From: Flavobacteriaceae bacterium
GTDB lineage: Bacteria > Bacteroidota > Bacteroidia > Flavobacteriales > Flavobacteriaceae
Assembly (NCBI GenBank): GCA_030633225.1
Contig: DAOVTF010000042.1
Span: 1 to 10,026 of the forward strand
Length of the DNA: 10,026 nucleotides
Direction of reading: 5' to 3'
Shown here one piece after another: positions 6,698 through 10,026 of the stretch. The translations under genes were made by a program, and so were the position numbers. Position 1 is the first letter of the stretch; the number at the start of each line of letters is the position of its first letter. Under the pieces are notes generated by a model. It ran no database searches. It was not told the DNA's origin and was given only the letters and a program-made list of their open reading frames with translations.

Positions 6698-8070
6698 ATC
6701 TTCTCAAATTTAGCTGTAAAATGCCTCATAATAGGAGCTTCATCAACTATAATATATCCAGATTTCGCTTCCGCACGTGAATCATAAATATTTTTTAAAA
6801 CTACAGCTATATAATCCATATGATTTTGAGAATAAGTTCTACGAGGTATTGCTAATCTCACCAATTCTAAATCAGGATATCTGTTTTTTCTAGTAAATGG
6901 ATCTCTATCAGCCAAAACGGTTCCAATTTCAACACCACGAATTCCACCAATGATATAAAGTTCAATTGCCAAAGCTTGAGCTCGGTATTCTTCCCTTGGT
7001 ATGGTTGGAACAAATTTATTTGCATCAATAAAAATTGCATGCCCTCCAAAAGGTTGCTGAACAGGTACTCCGAATTCAACTAATTTTTTACCTAAATAAG
7101 CAACTTGTTCAATACGACTTTCTAAAAAATTGAACTCGGTTGCTTCATCTAATCCAACAGATAAAGCTGCCATATCTCTACCATTCATTCCGCCATAAGT
7201 AATAAAACCTTCATACATAATATTAAAAACTGTACATTGTTTAAAGGTCTCTTCATTATTTAAGGCAATAAAACCACCCATATTTACCAAACCATCTTTT
7301 TTTGAACTCATGGTCATACCATCACCATAAGAAAAAGCCTCTTTCGCAATTTCTTTGATGGTTTTATCTTGATATCCAGCTTCTCTTAATTTGATGAAAT
7401 ATGCATTTTCTGCAAATCTTGCAGCATCGAAAAACAGAGGAATCTCATATTTTTTACAAATTTGGGAAACATCTTTAATATTTTGCATTGAAACTGGTTG
7501 GCCACCTGAACTATTGCAGGTTATGGTAAGAATAACAAGTGGAATATTTTCTTTTGGATTATCTTTTAATACTTTTTCGAGTTTTTCTAAGTTTACATTT
7601 CCTTTGAAGGGATGAAGATTTGTTGTTTCAAATGCTTCATCAATAGTACAATCAACTGCAGTAGCTTTTCTAAATTCAATATGACCTTTTGTTGTGTCAA
7701 AATGTGAATTTCCAGGAACCAGATTTCCTTCTTTTACTAATGCTGAAAATAACACATTTTCGGCTGCTCTACCTTGATGTGTTGGTAAAATATATTCAAA
7801 TCCGGTAATTTTTTGAATCGTTTCTTTTAGTTTTAAAAAAGATCTGGAACCAGCGTAACTTTCATCGCCTTCCATCATAGCACCCCATTGTTTATCACTC
7901 ATTGCTCCTGTGCCTGAATCTGTTAATACATCAATAAACACTTTATCAGATGATAAATTGAATAAATTAAAATGTGCTTCTTTAATCCATTTTTTTCTTT
8001 GCACTAAGGTTGATCGTTTAATAGTTTCAACCATTTTAATTTTATAAGGTTCTGCGTATGGTAATTTCAT
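6694..8070 (-). CDS. tnaA: Tryptophanase (tryptophan indole-lyase)
   Basis: This 458-residue PLP enzyme splits L-tryptophan into indole, pyruvate and ammonia in the cytosol. It aligns along its length with the TnaA/tyrosine phenol-lyase family: LTDSGTGAMSD (49-59), PTHQGRAAEN (96-105), NSSGGQPVS (186-194), DAARFAENAYFIK (215-227), the PLP lysine in MSSKKDG (Lys258, by analogy with E. coli Lys270), and RHFTAKFEKI at the end. Features that separate the two activities favour tryptophanase: FDTT (124-127, Asp125, where tyrosine phenol-lyase has Thr) and RGVEIG (378-383, where tyrosine phenol-lyase has an Arg at the Val position, in SMERG). The length is normal (456-471). It is transcribed alone. 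Its stop shares bases with the stop of the broken gene on the other strand. A biosynthetic or indole-signalling role is not shown by the context. Confidence 0.93.
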   Translation of the reverse strand: MKLPYAEPYKIKMVETIKRSTLVQRKKWIKEAHFNLFNLSSDKVFIDVLTDSGTGAMSDKQWGAMMEGDESYAGSRSFLKLKETIQKITGFEYILPTHQGRAAENVLFSALVKEGNLVPGNSHFDTTKGHIEFRKATAVDCTIDEAFETTNLHPFKGNVNLEKLEKVLKDNPKENIPLVILTITCNSSGGQPVSMQNIKDVSQICKKYEIPLFFDAARFAENAYFIKLREAGYQDKTIKEIAKEAFSYGDGMTMSSKKDGLVNMGGFIALNNEETFKQCTVFNIMYEGFITYGGMNGRDMAALSVGLDEATEFNFLESRIEQVAYLGKKLVEFGVPVQQPFGGHAIFIDANKFVPTIPREEYRAQALAIELYIIGGIRGVEIGTVLADRDPFTRKNRYPDLELVRLAIPRRTYSQNHMDYIAVVLKNIYDSRAEAKSGYIIVDEAPIMRHFTAKFEKI

Positions 8071-8123
8071 GAAGATAAGTTTAATGTGAAAAGTAGAAAG
8101 TTTAAAGTAAAAATAAATATATT

Positions 8124-8202
8124 CAATAAGAAGGCTTATTGCATCGGACTTTTAATGTTGAGAAAGATATTTAGATATATCATTTTACAAATATTATTTG
8201 TA
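8124..8202 (-). promoter_or_regulatory. tnaA upstream region: 17-base palindrome and leader hairpin
   Basis: A perfect 17-base palindrome TACAAATA-T-TATTTGTA lies at 8186-8202, and a 7-base hairpin CAATAAG-AAGG-CTTATTG at 8124-8141. On the minus strand a loose promoter could be read as TTTG then TAATATTTG around 8193-8223, but the -7 element has one base too many, so it is weak. Between the two inverted repeats lies a 15-codon ORF (8183-8136), discussed as a finding. The palindrome could be an operator. All of this is pattern-based. Confidence 0.3.
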
Positions 8203-8277
8203 CGGTATAAGATTTGTCAAAGTTAAATCAATTCTAGAAAGAAAACTAAAATGATAAGATAAAAAGGATAAAAAATG

Positions 8278-8285
8278 TAAATTTG
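8278..8285 (+). promoter_or_regulatory. -7 promoter element for the gene at 8309
   Basis: TAAATTTG fits the Bacteroidota TAnnTTTG element exactly, and the following CA is common in flavobacterial housekeeping promoters. It would start transcription near 8291, about 18 bases before the ATG. No clear TTTG -33 element is seen. Confidence 0.6.
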
Positions 8286-8308
8286 CAATCCAATTAAAAA
8301 AGAATATT

Positions 8309-8824
8309 ATGTTTAATAAAAATATAAAACTTGTAATTGCCGGGTTAGTCACAATATGGGCAGTCTTTGAATTTTCAAAAGGACATATAATGAATGGAAT
8401 ATCTATTTTATTATTAGCCGGTATTTTTGTTTTTTTCTATTTTAAAAATGAAATTTTGTTATTGTCATTTTTAAAATTACGTAAACAAGATATGGAGGGA
8501 ACAGGTAAATTACTTGATAGAATTAAAAATCCATCATCAGCCTTAATTAAAAAACAAGAGGGTTATTATAATTTTTTAAGAGGGATAACAGTATCACAAA
8601 CTAACTTGACACAAGCCGGTAGATTCTTTAAAAAAGCATTAGATCTTGGTCTGTCAATGGATCATGATAAAGCTATGGCTAAACTACAACTAGCGGGTAT
8701 AGCTTTGACAAAAAGACGAAAGCGAGAAGCTATTAATTTAATAGCTGAAGCAAAAAAATTGGATAAGCACGGAATGTTAAATGATCAGATAAAAATGATT
8801 AAGCAACAAATGAAAAAAATCTAA
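8309..8824 (+). CDS. Small membrane protein with cytoplasmic helical (TPR-like) tail, function unknown
   Basis: This 171-residue protein has two predicted membrane helices (about 6-22 and 29-55). A basic, helix-rich tail follows, with LRKQDMEGTGKLLDRIKNP (57-75), GYYNFLRGITVSQTNLTQAG (85-104), KALDLGLSMDHDKAMAKLQL (109-128) and REAINLIAEAKKLDKH (139-154), spaced like degenerate tetratricopeptide helices. Proteins of this look are conserved in Flavobacteriia, and I know of no assigned function. Both termini should face the cytoplasm if the two helices form a hairpin. The start at 8309 sits just after a good TAAATTTG promoter. It ends one base before the stop codon of the convergent antiporter gene, and it is divergent from tnaA. 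Confidence 0.8.
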   Translation: MFNKNIKLVIAGLVTIWAVFEFSKGHIMNGISILLLAGIFVFFYFKNEILLLSFLKLRKQDMEGTGKLLDRIKNPSSALIKKQEGYYNFLRGITVSQTNLTQAGRFFKKALDLGLSMDHDKAMAKLQLAGIALTKRRKREAINLIAEAKKLDKHGMLNDQIKMIKQQMKKI

Positions 8825-8825
8825 T

Positions 8826-10026
8826 CTATTCACTTGAATTAGAATTTATTTCTATCGTATTTTCTAATTTTTTACCTAAATACATCAATTTATTACCTTC
8901 TTCAATAGGCATATCTTCACTATTTGAAGGGATAATTAATACTTCACCTTTATTATCTTTGATAAAAATAGGGATAGATTTTAATTCTTTTTTAGTTTCT
9001 TCTATAATCTTTATATACTGCTCTTTTGAACTTATATCTATTTCATTTATAATAGGATAATCTCTAACCACTTCACTAATATTAATATAATCATCAGTAT
9101 TTGAAAACAAACCATTATCAGGGTTGTTTAAAGGGTCTTGCATTTCTTTAGTACTTATCAGCCTAAAAGCACCTTCTTCTCCAAAAGTTTTACCTAATTT
9201 AGAAATGGCATATTCATTAATAGAATTACTCCCAGTTAATGCCATTAAAAATCCAATATCATTTAACTCTATGTTTTCCATTAAATTATCTGAATAGATA
9301 TTATATTCTAGAGCTTCTATATTGTCTTGTTTAGCATATTCAATATGTTTTGGATTGCTGTCAAGTAACACCACACGCCGATTGTTGTCTGTTAGATAAG
9401 TTGCTATTAGCCTTGCAAATTTTGAAGCACCAATAATTAGAATACCTTCTGATTTTTTTAATAATACATTTGTGATTCGCGCAAATAAACGAGCTGTAGT
9501 TGCATTTAATAGAACCGTTCCTAATACAATCATAAATACCAACGGAGTTATATAATTGGCATTTTCAACTCCTTGCATAGTTAATTTTAATCCAAATAAT
9601 GATGCAATTCCGGCAGCTACAATCCCACGAGGGCCAACCCAACTGATAAATAATTTTTCATTAAGCTTTAAATCGCTATTTGCGGAACTTAAGAAAACAC
9701 CTAAAGGTCTAACAATTAATACAACTATAGCAAATAAGATCAATGAATTCCAATTGAGGATTAATTCAAGATCTGATATATCCATATTGGCAGATAGTAA
9801 AATAAATAGAATTGAAATTAATAAAATACTTATAGTTTCTTTAAAATAAATCACTTCTTTTAAGGCATCTAATTTCATATTTCCTAGAACCATTCCCATA
9901 ATTACAACAGCTAATAAACCACTTTCATGAGCAAATAAATCAGAAAGTACAAATACTCCTAATACCAGAGTTAAAACCATAACATTTAATAAATAATGCG
10001 GAATCATTTTATGTTTTAAAGCCATA
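8826..10026 (-). CDS. CPA1-family cation/proton antiporter with RCK domain, C-terminal part (cut by window edge)
   Basis: The visible 399 residues begin in the middle of the membrane domain, so the Met at 10025 is probably internal and the true start lies outside the window. Membrane segments cover about 11-190, with HESGLLAVVIMGMVLGN (33-49), IVRPLGVFLS (104-113) and WVGPRGIVAAGIASLFGL (129-146), hallmarks of NhaP-type sodium (or potassium)/proton antiporters. Residues 194-290 form an RCK/TrkA-N Rossmann domain: GILIIGASKFARLIA (194-208), with the glycine-rich loop degenerate (GASKFA instead of GxGxxG), then acidic Asp222 (LLDSNP), where NAD or nucleotide would bind. A further soluble tail ends with TrkA-C-like LMYLGKKLE. 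The fusion suggests ligand-gated ion transport for pH or salt homeostasis. The stop TAG is one base from the stop of the convergent gene, leaving no room for a separate terminator. Confidence 0.9.
   Translation of the reverse strand, partial: MALKHKMIPHYLLNVMVLTLVLGVFVLSDLFAHESGLLAVVIMGMVLGNMKLDALKEVIYFKETISILLISILFILLSANMDISDLELILNWNSLILFAIVVLIVRPLGVFLSSANSDLKLNEKLFISWVGPRGIVAAGIASLFGLKLTMQGVENANYITPLVFMIVLGTVLLNATTARLFARITNVLLKKSEGILIIGASKFARLIATYLTDNNRRVVLLDSNPKHIEYAKQDNIEALEYNIYSDNLMENIELNDIGFLMALTGSNSINEYAISKLGKTFGEEGAFRLISTKEMQDPLNNPDNGLFSNTDDYINISEVVRDYPIINEIDISSKEQYIKIIEETKKELKSIPIFIKDNKGEVLIIPSNSEDMPIEEGNKLMYLGKKLENTIEINSNSSE

Noticed and set aside
6867..7079. Minus-strand 70-codon ORF and the plus-strand ORF at 7391-7615
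   Set aside because: Both are out-of-frame shadows within tnaA.
6694..8070. Tyrosine phenol-lyase
   Set aside because: FDTT and RGVEIG match tryptophanase; tyrosine phenol-lyase has Thr and Arg at the discriminating positions.
9556..9849. Plus-strand 97-codon ORF
   Set aside because: It is antisense to the conserved membrane domain of the antiporter and has no recognisable features.
10023..10025. ATG at the window edge as the antiporter start
   Set aside because: The protein begins mid-way through the membrane domain of a family that normally has several more helices before this point, so the gene continues past the window.
1..10026. CRISPR arrays, tRNA or rRNA genes, complete insertion sequences
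   Set aside because: No regularly spaced direct repeats, cloverleaf-like sequences, rRNA signatures or transposase reading frames were seen on either strand.

Overview
The window looks like chromosomal DNA of a marine or environmental member of the Flavobacteriia (Bacteroidota). The DNA is strongly AT-rich, start codons lack Shine-Dalgarno sequences, promoters fit the Bacteroidota -7 element TAnnTTTG, and there is a TonB-dependent receptor and a lipoprotein-type signal on a respiratory enzyme. The genus cannot be fixed from sequence alone.

Layout. Positions 1-1200 (minus) hold the first 400 codons of a TonB-dependent outer-membrane receptor, cut by the window edge. It lies downstream of nirS (1349-3001, minus), the cytochrome cd1 nitrite reductase, with a long imperfect hairpin between them. 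A 452-base gene-free gap (3002-3453) contains the nirS promoter, a fold-back (MITE-like) element and the norB terminator. norB (3454-4797) and norC (4816-5250), both minus, form a two-gene operon for the cytochrome-c-type nitric oxide reductase. Divergent from it are a GNAT acetyltransferase (5526-6053, plus) and a DUF4937/YdbC-like gene interrupted by an in-frame TAA (6116-6697, plus). Tryptophanase (6694-8070, minus) overlaps the end of that broken gene tail to tail. A small membrane protein of unknown function (8309-8824, plus) and the C-terminal part of a CPA1-type cation/proton antiporter with an RCK domain (8826-10026, minus) close the window.

How the genes work together. NirS reduces nitrite to NO, and NorCB reduces the NO to N2O at the cytoplasmic membrane, so the left half is a compact partial-denitrification locus. 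nirS and norCB are transcribed separately. In both, a TGA-N6-TCA palindrome of CRP/FNR type sits at the same distance (29.5 bases from its centre) upstream of a TAnnTTTG -7 element, which predicts co-activation by one CRP/FNR-family regulator that senses oxygen or NO. No haem d1 biosynthesis genes, no norQ/norD and no regulator gene are present in the window. The right half looks like ordinary housekeeping or accessory genes with no clear link to denitrification.

I found no convincing undescribed multi-gene system. The points most worth checking are the matched promoters, the lipoprotein form of NirS, the two structured non-coding elements, and the interrupted DUF4937 gene.
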